From contig NZ_NOIN01000005.1 of assembly GCF_014596565.1 (NCBI RefSeq), forward strand, positions 62,001-126,000: DNA of 64,000 nucleotides, in the 5' to 3' direction. Below, in pieces: positions 53,779 to 62,513 of the stretch (the first letter of the stretch is position 1; each line of letters opens with the position of its first letter). The position numbers and the translations under genes were made by a program. The DNA comes from Pseudomonas sp. PSB18. Lineage in GTDB: Bacteria; Pseudomonadota; Gammaproteobacteria; Pseudomonadales; Pseudomonadaceae. A model generated the notes under the pieces. The model had not been told where the DNA came from, ran no database searches, and saw only the letters and a list, made by a program, of their open reading frames with translations.

Positions 53779-54816
53779 TCAGTTCTTGATGATGGATTGG
53801 TGTCCGGACTTGATCTGCGCCACCGCCGGTGTCCAGAGCACATCGGCGATCTCACTGAACTCACGCCACTGCTTCTGCCAGCCGTCACCGCCGTTCTCGG
53901 AGGTAAACAGGTGCCCGTACTTGGTGCCGGCGACGATCTGGCGCGGGTCAGCCGGGTTGCAGGCAATCGCCCAGACGCACGAATTGGGTTGTTGCGGCAG
54001 GGGCAACACTTCCCAACTGACCGCAGCATCGCGGGAGACCAGCACCTTGCTGGTGGTGCCAGGGGTGCCGTCGGAAATGCTCAGGTAGAGCGTGTTCTCG
54101 CTGCCCAGCGGTGCGTTCATGGCGCGCACGTAGTACAAGCCGAAGGTTTCGCGGGCAACGATGCCGGTCCAGGTCAGTCCTTCATCGAGGCTGCGGTAGA
54201 CCGCGTTGACGCACACCACCACGATGACCTTCTGGCCGTGGTTGGGCAGTACCAGGATGTTGTGTACATCCGAGTTGAAGTCCCACAGCAGCCGGTCGTC
54301 GACGCGGGTCCAACTGTCGCCGCCGTCGCGGCTATGGAACAGACCGCCCTCTTCCAGGCCGAACCAGAGCTGGCTGCGATCCGTGGGGTCGTAGGCGAAG
54401 GCCAGCAAGCGTGGTCGACTGACACCCTCGCAGAACTCCGGAATCTCCACCGGTGCGCGGTCCCAGCTCTGGCCACCGTCGAGGGTGCGCCAGAGCACGG
54501 CGCGGGAAGGTGCTCCCGTACCGACGAAAATACGCTGGGCATCCGCGGGGTCCACGACCACCTTCCACACGGTCTGGCCGTTGAACGGCGAGTCCACCCG
54601 CTGCCAGTGACCGCCGGTGTCGTGGCTGACGCACAGGCCGACGTCGGTGCCGGCATAAATCACCTCAGGCGTACCGGGATGGACGCTCAGGGACCGGGTG
54701 ATCGCATCGAACTCGAGGTCCTGCCCCAGGCCCAGGCGGTGCCAGGTGCGGCCGTCGTCGGCGCTGCGGATCACTGCCTGCCCGACGGTGGCGACCAAAA
54801 GGGTTCCGTTACTCAT
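53779..54816 (-). CDS. Cytoplasmic Asp-box (BNR) beta-propeller protein
   Basis: A 345-aa protein with at least seven Asp-box turns (S-x-D-x-G-x-T-W type): SADDGRTW, SHDTGGHW, TLDGGQSW, SRDGGDSW, SLDEGLTW, SRDAAVSW and SENGGDGW, spread along the chain as in a six- to seven-bladed propeller. There is no signal peptide and no sialidase Arg triad that I can point to, so the sialidase label is unwarranted. It sits between the SDR and VOC genes with 11-12 bp gaps, so it belongs to the catabolic operon. A lactonase, scaffold or ring-opening role is possible. Confidence 0.78.
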   Translation of the reverse strand: MSNGTLLVATVGQAVIRSADDGRTWHRLGLGQDLEFDAITRSLSVHPGTPEVIYAGTDVGLCVSHDTGGHWQRVDSPFNGQTVWKVVVDPADAQRIFVGTGAPSRAVLWRTLDGGQSWDRAPVEIPEFCEGVSRPRLLAFAYDPTDRSQLWFGLEEGGLFHSRDGGDSWTRVDDRLLWDFNSDVHNILVLPNHGQKVIVVVCVNAVYRSLDEGLTWTGIVARETFGLYYVRAMNAPLGSENTLYLSISDGTPGTTSKVLVSRDAAVSWEVLPLPQQPNSCVWAIACNPADPRQIVAGTKYGHLFTSENGGDGWQKQWREFSEIADVLWTPAVAQIKSGHQSIIKN

Positions 54817-54828
54817 TGCTGCTGCTCC

Positions 54829-55623
54829 TCAAATGAAGATGCCACGTGTCAGGCCGCCATCGATGCCGATGGACTCGCCCGTCACCGCGCCGGCCTTGGG
54901 CGACGCCAGGAAACCGATCAGCCAACCCATTTCGATGGGCGCCAGGGTGCGTCGGATCGGCGTCGCGTCGATGTAGCCCTGCTCGACCTGCCCCGGCGTC
55001 TTGCCCTGCTTGATCCCTTCGCGTTCGTACAGCTCCTGGATGTGCGGGGTGTCGACCACACCGGGGTGGATCAGATTGACGGTGATGCCGGCTGGGCCGA
55101 GCTGGTCGGAGAGCGTCTTGGTCATGTGGGCGATGGCCAGGTTGCGCATCCCCGAGAGGACCTTGCTGCCGCGGCCGGTCAGGCCGCCGATGTTGATGAT
55201 GCGACCGAAGCCGCCCGCCTTCATATGCGGGGTCACGGCCTTGGCACACCGGAAATAGCCGATGACCTTGGTGTTGAGGTCCGAGAGCAGTTCGTCGTCG
55301 CCGGCGTGCTCGATGTCATTGCGCACCACGCCGGACGGCGCCGCGGCACCGTTGACCAGGATGTCGATACGGCCGAAGTGCTTGTGGGCGGCGTGCACCA
55401 TGTCGGACACGGCCGACATCTGGTTGGTGTCACAGAACAGCGGCAGCACCTCGTTGCCAGTCTCGGCGGTGATTTCTTCAGCGGCCTGTTCGAGATACTC
55501 CATGCGCCGCGCGCAGATCACCACCTTGCAACCTTCCTGGGACAGAAAGCGTGCGACTTCCTTGCCGATGCCCATGCCACCGCCGGTGACGATGGCCACG
55601 CGGCCTTGTAATTCCAGATCCAT
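54829..55623 (-). CDS. SDR-fold protein lacking the catalytic Ser-Tyr-Lys
   Basis: A 264-aa Rossmann protein with an intact cofactor loop TGGGMGIG (13-20) but no canonical catalytic set. The NISS position reads NIGG (Gly147), and the expected Y-x-x-x-K reads S-G-M-R-N (157-161). No Tyr occurs from about 124 to 198. The block GMRNLAIAHMTKTLSDQLG is typical of an SDR subgroup I have seen lacking these residues, so the loss is probably a family trait. ATG 55623 used. It may bind NAD(P) with other chemistry. Confidence 0.8.
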   Translation of the reverse strand: MDLELQGRVAIVTGGGMGIGKEVARFLSQEGCKVVICARRMEYLEQAAEEITAETGNEVLPLFCDTNQMSAVSDMVHAAHKHFGRIDILVNGAAAPSGVVRNDIEHAGDDELLSDLNTKVIGYFRCAKAVTPHMKAGGFGRIINIGGLTGRGSKVLSGMRNLAIAHMTKTLSDQLGPAGITVNLIHPGVVDTPHIQELYEREGIKQGKTPGQVEQGYIDATPIRRTLAPIEMGWLIGFLASPKAGAVTGESIGIDGGLTRGIFI

Positions 55624-55649
55624 AGCAGTTCCTCTTGTGATTGTTCGGC

Positions 55650-57140
55650 TCAGGCGAGATCGACGAAGACACTTTTGGTTTCGGTGTAGGCATCGATCAC
55701 GTTCTTGCTCATTTCCCGTCCCCACCCGGACTGTTTGTAGCCACCGAATGGCGAGGCCGGGTCGACGACGTTCCAGCAGTTGATCCACACCGAACCGGCC
55801 TTCAATTGCGCGGCCACGCGGTGCGCGGAGCGCAAGTCCCGGGTCCAGAGACCGGCCGCCAGGCCGTAGGGCGAGTCGTTGGCCCGCAGGACCAGCTCAT
55901 CGACTTCGGTCCAGCTCATGACGGTCAGCACCGGGCCGAAGATTTCCTCGCGGGCGACGCAGGCCCGCTCGGCGCGGTCAAGGAACACGCTGGGCTGAAT
56001 GAAATGGCCGCGCTCCAGGTGGGCCGGCCGGTCACCGCCGCAGATCAGTTCGGCACCCTCCTCCTGGCCCCGTTGCAGATAGCCACGGACCGAGCCCAAT
56101 TGGCGGGCCGACACCAGCGGCCCCATGCTGCTGGCCGGATCCAGTCCAGGGCCCAGCACGTGGGCGGCGGCATGGCGCTGGAGTTCTTCCAGGACCTGGT
56201 CGAGGACGCTGGCGTGCACATACAGACGCGAGCCGGCGGTGCAGACCTGCCCCTGGTTGTAGAAAATCCCATCGGCGGCGCCCTTGGCGGCGCGCACGAT
56301 ATCGGCGTCCGGCAAGATGATGTTGGGCGACTTGCCCCCCAGCTCCAGGGAGACTTTTTTCATGTTGCCGGTGGCCGCTTGAGCGATCAGCCGCCCGACC
56401 TGGGTCGAACCGGTAAAGGCGATCTTGTCCACGTCCGGGTGCCCGGCCAGCGGCGCGCCGGTATGGGCGCCAAGCCCGGTGATCAGGTTGACCACCCCGG
56501 CCGGGAAGCCGGCGGCCTCGATCAACTGCACCAGGCGAATCGCAACCAGGGGCGTCTGTTCAGCCGGCTTGAGCACCGCGACGCAACCGGTCGCCAGCAC
56601 CGGGCCGAGCTTCCACACGCACATGGTCAGCGGGAAATTCCATGGCACGATCAGCGCGCAGACGCCCACGGGCTCACGCACGGTGTAGTTGAGCATCGGT
56701 GCGCCACTGGCGGGTGACACCGGGTGCGTGCTGCCCTCGATCTTGGTCGGCCAGCCGGCAAAGTAACGAATGATGTTGGCGGCGCTGGCTGCTTCACCGC
56801 GGGCATTGGCAATCGGCTTGCCGTTCTCCAGCGTGATCAACTGGGCCAGTTCTTCGCGGTGCTGATCCAGCAATTCCGCCAGGCGGAACAACAACAGGCC
56901 ACGCTGGGCCGGCGAATGCTGCGCCCACGGCCCGGTGAAAGCTGCGCGGGCCGCTGCGACGGCCGCGTCGACATCCCGCTCGCCGCCTTCGGCCACTTCA
57001 GCCACGCTGCTTTCGCTGGCCGGGTTTTCCACGGCAAACCGGCGACCGCTGGCGGCGTCCTGCCAGGTGCCACCGATGAACAGGCGGCCGGGTTGCGCTA
57101 GGAATTTCTCGACGGCAGGTAACAATTGGATCTGGCTCAT
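55650..57140 (-). CDS. Aldehyde dehydrogenase
   Basis: A 496-aa aldehyde dehydrogenase with Asn168 (VPWNFP), Glu266 (SLELGGKSPN) and Cys300 (NQGQVCTAGSR). The cofactor turn is FTGSTQVGR. It follows the ThDP-dependent decarboxylase by 10 bp; a decarboxylase plus aldehyde dehydrogenase is the pattern of the mandelate pathway (2-oxo acid to aldehyde to acid). ATG 57140 is used. Confidence 0.9.
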   Translation of the reverse strand: MSQIQLLPAVEKFLAQPGRLFIGGTWQDAASGRRFAVENPASESSVAEVAEGGERDVDAAVAAARAAFTGPWAQHSPAQRGLLLFRLAELLDQHREELAQLITLENGKPIANARGEAASAANIIRYFAGWPTKIEGSTHPVSPASGAPMLNYTVREPVGVCALIVPWNFPLTMCVWKLGPVLATGCVAVLKPAEQTPLVAIRLVQLIEAAGFPAGVVNLITGLGAHTGAPLAGHPDVDKIAFTGSTQVGRLIAQAATGNMKKVSLELGGKSPNIILPDADIVRAAKGAADGIFYNQGQVCTAGSRLYVHASVLDQVLEELQRHAAAHVLGPGLDPASSMGPLVSARQLGSVRGYLQRGQEEGAELICGGDRPAHLERGHFIQPSVFLDRAERACVAREEIFGPVLTVMSWTEVDELVLRANDSPYGLAAGLWTRDLRSAHRVAAQLKAGSVWINCWNVVDPASPFGGYKQSGWGREMSKNVIDAYTETKSVFVDLA

Positions 57141-57150
57141 ATCCCCTCCT

Positions 57151-58692
57151 TCACAGCGCCATTTCAATCAGGCAAGGACCGCCATCGGCGGCAGCGTTGG
57201 CCAAGGCGCGTTGCAATTCGGCATTGGTGTGCACCGTGCTCGCCGCCAGGCCATACCCCTTGGCCAGGGCCTTCCAGTCGATGCGTGGACGGTCCAGCAC
57301 GGTCAGGCTCAGGGCTTCAGGACCGAGGTCGGCCATGCCAAACCGGCGCAACTCGTTCTGCAGGATCGCGTAGCGATGGTTGGCCGCGATCAGAATCACC
57401 ACCGGCAGCTGTTCCCGGGCGATGCTCCACAGGGTCTGGATGGTGTACTGGGCGCTGCCGTCCGATTGCAGGCAGAACACCCGATTGCCTCGCTCGGCCA
57501 GCGCTGCGCCGAACCCCACCGGAATGCCCTGGCCGATGGCCCCCCCGGTATTGGTCAGCACCCGATGCCGTGCGGCACGGGCCGACGCGGTGAAGAACGG
57601 GTAGCCGCAAGTGCCACCCTCCACCGAGACAATGCAGTCATCCGGCAGCGAAGCAGCCAACACCTGGCCTATCGACTGCGGGGTCAACTCGGCGGTAGCA
57701 GGCGGCAACTCGACACCCATCGGCGTCGGCACGAAAGCCGGTGCTTCCAGTGCGTCGGCCAGTGCGGCGAGTGCACCGGCCACGTCATCACCGACGTCAG
57801 CCAGGTAAAGCAGGCGATCACGTTCCGCCAGGCGAGAAGGAATGCCTTCGTAGCCGAAATAGCTGATCGGTTCAGGAATGCCGGCACACACCACCGCGTC
57901 GTATTGGTCCAGGACGCCGATGGCCACTTCGGGGAAATAGGGCAAGCGATCCAGGTCCGGCAGGCCACCGCCGCGATAGCTCAAGCGCGGAAAGGTTTCG
58001 GCGAACAAGTGCACACCGGGCAGCTGTGCCAGGCGCCCTGCCGCTTCAAGGCCGGCAACCGACAGGCCCTGGTCACCCACAATAAACACCAGGCGCTGAC
58101 CATTGCGCAGCGCCTGGGCGATGGCTTCGATCCGGTCACCGGCAAACCGCCGAACCGGCGCGTGCAAGGTGCTGAAGGCCGTTTCCCGCGCCACTTCGTT
58201 GGCTTGCAGGTCCATCGGCAGGATCAGGCTGGCGATCTGGCCCTTGGCTTGCCAGGCGGACCGCACGGCCTCCTGGAGATCCTCGCCGATACCCGACGCC
58301 GTGCGCGATGTACGCACCCAGCCGGAGACGCTCCCGGCCAATGCCTGGATATCGCTGGCCAGCGGCGGATCGTAGTTGACGTGCCATGAAGCGTGATCGC
58401 CGATGACATTGACAATCGGCGTGTTGGCGCGGCGGGCGTTGTGCAGGTTGGCAATGCCGTTGGCAAAGCCAGGCCCCAGGTGCGTCAGGGTCATCGCCGG
58501 CTTGCCGGCAATCCGACCGTAACCGTCCGCGGCGCCGGTGCACACACCTTCGAACAAGGACAGGACCGGCTTGAGGGCCGGGGCGCTGGCCATGGCGGCC
58601 ACCAAGGGGATTTCGGTCGTTCCGGGGTTGGCGAAGCAGTACTCGATACCGCTCGCCACCGCCGCCTTCACTATCAATTGCGCGCCATTCAT
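57151..58692 (-). CDS. ThDP-dependent 2-oxoacid decarboxylase (benzoylformate decarboxylase/acetolactate synthase-like)
   Basis: A 513-aa ThDP enzyme. Glu48 (LFEGVCTGAADGYGR) activates the cofactor; the Mg/ThDP motif is SDGSAQYTI ... NHRYAIL in the C-terminal domain. NPGTTEIPLV and LHNARRANTPIV are like benzoylformate decarboxylase. First gene of the nine-gene operon, with an aldehyde dehydrogenase next. Likely makes an aldehyde from an aryl or alkyl 2-oxo acid. FAD-binding acetolactate synthase activity is less likely in this setting. Confidence 0.83.
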   Translation of the reverse strand: MNGAQLIVKAAVASGIEYCFANPGTTEIPLVAAMASAPALKPVLSLFEGVCTGAADGYGRIAGKPAMTLTHLGPGFANGIANLHNARRANTPIVNVIGDHASWHVNYDPPLASDIQALAGSVSGWVRTSRTASGIGEDLQEAVRSAWQAKGQIASLILPMDLQANEVARETAFSTLHAPVRRFAGDRIEAIAQALRNGQRLVFIVGDQGLSVAGLEAAGRLAQLPGVHLFAETFPRLSYRGGGLPDLDRLPYFPEVAIGVLDQYDAVVCAGIPEPISYFGYEGIPSRLAERDRLLYLADVGDDVAGALAALADALEAPAFVPTPMGVELPPATAELTPQSIGQVLAASLPDDCIVSVEGGTCGYPFFTASARAARHRVLTNTGGAIGQGIPVGFGAALAERGNRVFCLQSDGSAQYTIQTLWSIAREQLPVVILIAANHRYAILQNELRRFGMADLGPEALSLTVLDRPRIDWKALAKGYGLAASTVHTNAELQRALANAAADGGPCLIEMAL

Positions 58693-58964
58693 TTCCAGCC
58701 CTCTTGTTCGAGCGTTTGCAATGGCTGAGATTTATCACACATCAAAACCAACATAACAAGCATTTTATTTTCATAAAGCTCGTATTTTGAGATTTATGAG
58801 AATTTAAAGCGCATAACGACCAATAAATCTGTTTGCATTTCTCAAGCCCTGGAGTAACGTGGCAGCGCTTGCGTCAGCCGGTGAGCAGGCTTTCCATCCC
58901 CGGCGCGTCTACCTATAGTGCTCACCAAACGGCCAGCCACGCGCCCTTCCCCTTTAGGAGCCAA
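58693..58964. promoter_or_regulatory. IclR / catabolic operon divergent control region
   Basis: A 272-bp AT-rich gap. TGAGATTTAT is repeated at 58726-58735 and 58788-58797, and TTTTCATAAA (58768-58777) mirrors TTTATGAGAA (58793-58802) with one mismatch. These are good candidates for IclR binding. No small gene is seen. Confidence 0.55.
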
Positions 58965-59723
58965 ATGAGCAGTCTGAGTAAAATGTTGAGTGTCCTGGAC
59001 CTGTTCGGCCCGCAACGGCTGAAGATCGACCCCGACACCATTGCCGAGCACATGGGCCTCTCGCGGGCGACCGTGTACCGCTACGTCAAGGACCTGTGCG
59101 ACGCCGGTCTGCTGAGCCGGGTGGACGCCGGCAGCTACGGCCTGGGGCCACGGATCATCGAGCTGGACTGGATGATGCGGCAGTACGACCCGATCCTCGT
59201 GGCCGGTCGCGAGCTGATGCACGAGCTGTCCGAAGAAACCGGCCTGGCGGTGTTCGCCAGCGTTTTCTACGACGGACACATCATCAACACCTACATCGCC
59301 GAGCCCACTGACACGTACCGTTTTGCCTTCGGTCGCGGTCAGCCGCTGCCGTTTTTTCGCGGTGCGCAGTCCAAGGTCCTGATCGCCTTCCAGAAGAGCC
59401 GGCGCCTGCAACGCCTGTACGACGAGCACCTGGCCAACGACCCGGACAATCCCTACGACTGGGCCAGCTTTTCCAAGGCGGCAAAAAAGATCCGCAAGGA
59501 CGGTTACTGCCTGACCCACGACGAACTCAACCAGGGACTGACCGGTATCGCCGCGCCGATCATCAATCCCGGAATCGACGAGGTGGTGGGCAGCCTTTCC
59601 GCCGTCGGCAGCACCCAGAGTTTCAAGCTGCTGCGCCAGGAAACCGTGGTTGAAATGGTGATGGAGACCACCCGGCGCATTGCCGAAAAAATGCAGAATC
59701 CACCCGCTCCCCTTCAGCACTAG
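58965..59723 (+). CDS. IclR-family transcriptional regulator
   Basis: A 252-aa IclR regulator: N-terminal winged HTH (LSKMLSVLDLFGPQRLKIDP, MGLSRATVYRYVKDL) and a C-terminal effector domain (SEETGLAVFASVF, LNQGLTGIAAPI). TAGGAG precedes ATG 58965; a longer reading frame upstream is rejected. It diverges from the nine-gene operon and is the likely regulator of it, sensing a pathway acid or aromatic compound. The porin gene converges 18 bp downstream. Confidence 0.9.
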   Translation: MSSLSKMLSVLDLFGPQRLKIDPDTIAEHMGLSRATVYRYVKDLCDAGLLSRVDAGSYGLGPRIIELDWMMRQYDPILVAGRELMHELSEETGLAVFASVFYDGHIINTYIAEPTDTYRFAFGRGQPLPFFRGAQSKVLIAFQKSRRLQRLYDEHLANDPDNPYDWASFSKAAKKIRKDGYCLTHDELNQGLTGIAAPIINPGIDEVVGSLSAVGSTQSFKLLRQETVVEMVMETTRRIAEKMQNPPAPLQH

Positions 59724-59741
59724 GCCGCCGCAGCCCATGCT

Positions 59742-61067
59742 TCAGAACGGGACGGCCACGCTCACCTGGCTGTACACGTTGGTACCGTTGCCGGTGGCTT
59801 GATTGCCGCCGGTGGTCGCGTCCCGGTCCGGTTTGTAGAGCCCTATCAGCGGGGTGACGATCAGGTGCTGATTGACGGCCCACTCGGCATAAAGGTCCAG
59901 CTCTCGTGCATCCAGGTTCAGCGCATTGCTTTTGCGCACCGTGTTGAAATCGAAGAACAACGCGCCGAGGGTCAGGTTTTCCAGTGGGGTGGCCTTCAGA
60001 CCGACGTGGTGGATGGCGGTGTTGCTGTTGAATGGCCCGGCGTAGTTGCCGGCCACTTCGCCCTGGAACCAGGTCCCGTAGCCGGTACTCTGGCCGGTAA
60101 ACAGCGAGTCCCATTTCTGCGAATAGCGGGAATAGCGGTACGTCAGTTTCGGTGACCAGGTCACGTCGGCAAAGGTGTATCCGGCCTCGGCGTACCAGGC
60201 TTTCTCGGGTCCGGCGTCCTTGTCTTGCCAGGCGTATTCAAACGCCAGGCTGGCGTTCTCGATCCCCGCATCCCCCTCGCCACGAATGCTGTAGACATCC
60301 ATCCCTTTGCGTTGCTTCTGAAAATCACTGGCCCAGCGATCACTCACGTCAATGCCATGGACCCAGGTCAGCCCCAACGTTCCGGCCTTGGCCGTGTAGT
60401 CCAGGGTACCGGCGGCCAGTTCGGTTTCGGCCTGGGCACGGTTGTCGGACTTGAGCCACGCCACGCTGCCATGCACACCGTCCTGCCCGCCCAGGCGCAC
60501 CACCGCGGTCTGGTCGAAAGCGTGTCGAGCCGCCAGGTAATAGGCGCCACCGCGGTTCAGGCGGCCATCGGCAGGCCCCTTGCCCATGTTCGGCCCGTCG
60601 TCGTTGATCAAGAATCCCCTGCCCAACTTGACCACCTGGCGTCCGCCGGAGATGTCGACGCCGTCCTGGCCCAACAGCGGGAACAGATCGGCGGAACGCC
60701 AGCCCAGATAAGCGTCTTCGATTTTCGTGGTCCGCTCGGTTCCCAGGCTGTTCCCTGCCGCGTCACCATCGCCCCAGGTCGCGGAACTGACCAGGCTGAA
60801 TGCGCCGTAGGCGGTTCCCCGACCGGCCAAGGCCTGGTCGCCACTCACGCCATACTTGATGAAACCTTCCCGCCAGGTAGACCCGCCCGGTGTGCCGTCG
60901 TAGTTCTTGCGGCTGTTGAAATGACCGAACACCGCCAGCAGGTCGGCGTTGAGGTGGCTGTCTTCGTCGGCGTACAGCTCATAGGCCTGGACCTGGCCCA
61001 TGGCGCAGAACACCAACGTGCAGGCGAGACCGCTGCTGAAAAATTCAATACGCGATGGATACCGCAT
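59742..61067 (-). CDS. Outer-membrane porin-like beta-barrel
   Basis: A 441-aa porin with signal peptide (LACTLVFCAMGQVQA) and C-terminal Phe (VSVAVPF); paralog of 18186-19523 over its whole length (QAYELYADEDSHLNADL, REGFIKYGVSG, EDAYLGWRSADL, GQDGVDISGGRQ, YSIRGEGDAGIENA, GLYKPDRD). AGGAG precedes ATG 61067. It follows the aminotransferase and aldehyde dehydrogenase genes, but a strong hairpin lies between. May admit their substrate or that of the IclR-linked operon. Confidence 0.82.
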   Translation of the reverse strand: MRYPSRIEFFSSGLACTLVFCAMGQVQAYELYADEDSHLNADLLAVFGHFNSRKNYDGTPGGSTWREGFIKYGVSGDQALAGRGTAYGAFSLVSSATWGDGDAAGNSLGTERTTKIEDAYLGWRSADLFPLLGQDGVDISGGRQVVKLGRGFLINDDGPNMGKGPADGRLNRGGAYYLAARHAFDQTAVVRLGGQDGVHGSVAWLKSDNRAQAETELAAGTLDYTAKAGTLGLTWVHGIDVSDRWASDFQKQRKGMDVYSIRGEGDAGIENASLAFEYAWQDKDAGPEKAWYAEAGYTFADVTWSPKLTYRYSRYSQKWDSLFTGQSTGYGTWFQGEVAGNYAGPFNSNTAIHHVGLKATPLENLTLGALFFDFNTVRKSNALNLDARELDLYAEWAVNQHLIVTPLIGLYKPDRDATTGGNQATGNGTNVYSQVSVAVPF

Positions 61068-61118
61068 GGCTGAAGCTCCTAGTGGTGCGCCTTTCAAAGG
61101 CTGTCTTGGCGATTCGTG

Positions 61119-61146
61119 AAGCCGGTGCAGATGACTGCACCGGCTT
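61119..61146. terminator. Strong 12-bp hairpin between aminotransferase and porin
   Basis: AAGCCGGTGCAG (61119-61130), loop ATGA, CTGCACCGGCTT (61135-61146): a perfect stem directly after the aminotransferase stop on its strand. There is no T-run on the leftward side, so it may terminate weakly or protect the 3' end. It lowers the chance that the porin is simply read through. Confidence 0.6.
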
Positions 61147-61152
61147 TGCAGG

Positions 61153-62502
61153 TCAGCGGCAGGTGGCCAGGGCGTGATCGAGGGCCTGAACGATCAAACC
61201 GGCTTCTTCTGATGTCAGCGTCAGCGGCGGCGACAACACGATCTTGTTGCCGATCGGACGCACCAGCACACCGCCACGGCGGGCTTCATCGGCAATCCGC
61301 GTGGCGAGGCCGGTCGCCGGATCGAGGGGCTCGCGAGTGGCCTTGTCGGTCACCAGGTCCAGGGCAATCATCAAGCCCTTGCCGCGCGCCTCACCGACCA
61401 CCGCGTAGCGTTCGGCCAGCGGTTGCAGCTGCTCCAGCAACTGAGCGCCGATTTTCCCGGCGTTGCCCGGCAGATCCTCGGCCTCGACAATGTCCAGCAC
61501 CGCCAGGGCCGCGGCACACGCGGTCGGGTGGCCGCTGTAGGTGTAGCCGTGCATGATCACACTGCTGAACCCCGGGCCGTTCTCGATGGCATCGGCGATC
61601 CGCTGGTTGAACACCGTGGCGCCCATCGGGATGTAACCGGCGGTGATGCCCTTGGCCAGGCACAACACGTCCGGCGCGACACCCCAGCCTCGACTGCCGA
61701 GCATGCAGCCCGTGCGACCGAACCCCGTCACCACTTCATCGGCAATCAACAGAATGCCGTGGCGATCGCAGACTTCTCGCAGCCTCTTCCAGTAGTTCGC
61801 CGGCGGCACGATGACGCCGCCCGCCCCCTGCACCGGTTCAGCGATCAGCGCAGCGACGGTTTGCCCGCCCAACAGCGCGATCTGGTCTTCCAACTGACGG
61901 ATGCAGTGGGCAGTCAGTTCTTCCGGATCGCGGCAATCCCAGGGGTTGCGATACAGCCACGGCGTGTCGAGCAAATGGCAGCCCGCGAGCAGTGGCCCAT
62001 GGTTGTAGTGATAGACACCGTTACCGCCCACCGAAGTGCCGCCCATGTGCACGCCGTGGTAGCCGTTGCGCAATGACAGAAAGCGGGTACGCCCCGGCTC
62101 GCCGCTGGCGATCCAGTATTGGCGGGCCATTTTCAATGCGGTCTCCACCGCGTCCGAACCGCCGGCGCTGAACAGCACCCGGGCCATGTCTTCCTGGGCA
62201 AACATCGAGATCAGCCGCTCAGCCAGGTCGAACACCCGCGGATGGGCGATGCCATCGAAGGTCTGGTAATACGCCAGTTCGTCCAGTTGCGCGGCGATGG
62301 CGGCCTTTACCGAGGCTCGATTGTGGCCCACGTTGACGTTCCACAAGCCGCCGACCCCGTCGAGCATGCGCTGGCCGTCGATGTCGGTGATGTAGTTGCC
62401 GTCGCCCTTGGCAATGATCAGGGTTTTCGAACGCTGGGCCGGCGCCGCGGAACTCATCGGGTGCCAGAACTTCTTCTGCGCTGTCTTGTATTTCTCGTAC
62501 AT
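61153..62502 (-). CDS. Class III PLP-dependent aminotransferase
   Basis: A 449-aa aminotransferase of the omega-amino-acid/beta-alanine-pyruvate type. PLP residues: Lys284 (CLAKGITAGY), Asp255 (LLIADEVVTGFGRTG), and SAGGSDAVETALKMAR. MYEKY is chosen (ATG 62502, GAGGA upstream). It lies just after the aldehyde dehydrogenase gene (11 bp). Together they would convert an omega-amino compound to a carboxylic acid through an aldehyde. Confidence 0.88.
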   Translation of the reverse strand: MYEKYKTAQKKFWHPMSSAAPAQRSKTLIIAKGDGNYITDIDGQRMLDGVGGLWNVNVGHNRASVKAAIAAQLDELAYYQTFDGIAHPRVFDLAERLISMFAQEDMARVLFSAGGSDAVETALKMARQYWIASGEPGRTRFLSLRNGYHGVHMGGTSVGGNGVYHYNHGPLLAGCHLLDTPWLYRNPWDCRDPEELTAHCIRQLEDQIALLGGQTVAALIAEPVQGAGGVIVPPANYWKRLREVCDRHGILLIADEVVTGFGRTGCMLGSRGWGVAPDVLCLAKGITAGYIPMGATVFNQRIADAIENGPGFSSVIMHGYTYSGHPTACAAALAVLDIVEAEDLPGNAGKIGAQLLEQLQPLAERYAVVGEARGKGLMIALDLVTDKATREPLDPATGLATRIADEARRGGVLVRPIGNKIVLSPPLTLTSEEAGLIVQALDHALATCR

Positions 62503-62513
62503 GATTCCAGTCC

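Noticed and set aside
53779..54816. Sialidase (BNR) enzyme
   Set aside because: Asp boxes are there, but no signal peptide or catalytic Arg triad is evident, so only the propeller fold is claimed.
53704..55611. Very long open frame opposite the catabolic operon
   Set aside because: It is the GC-driven complement of four well-supported genes, with no family similarity in its own translation.
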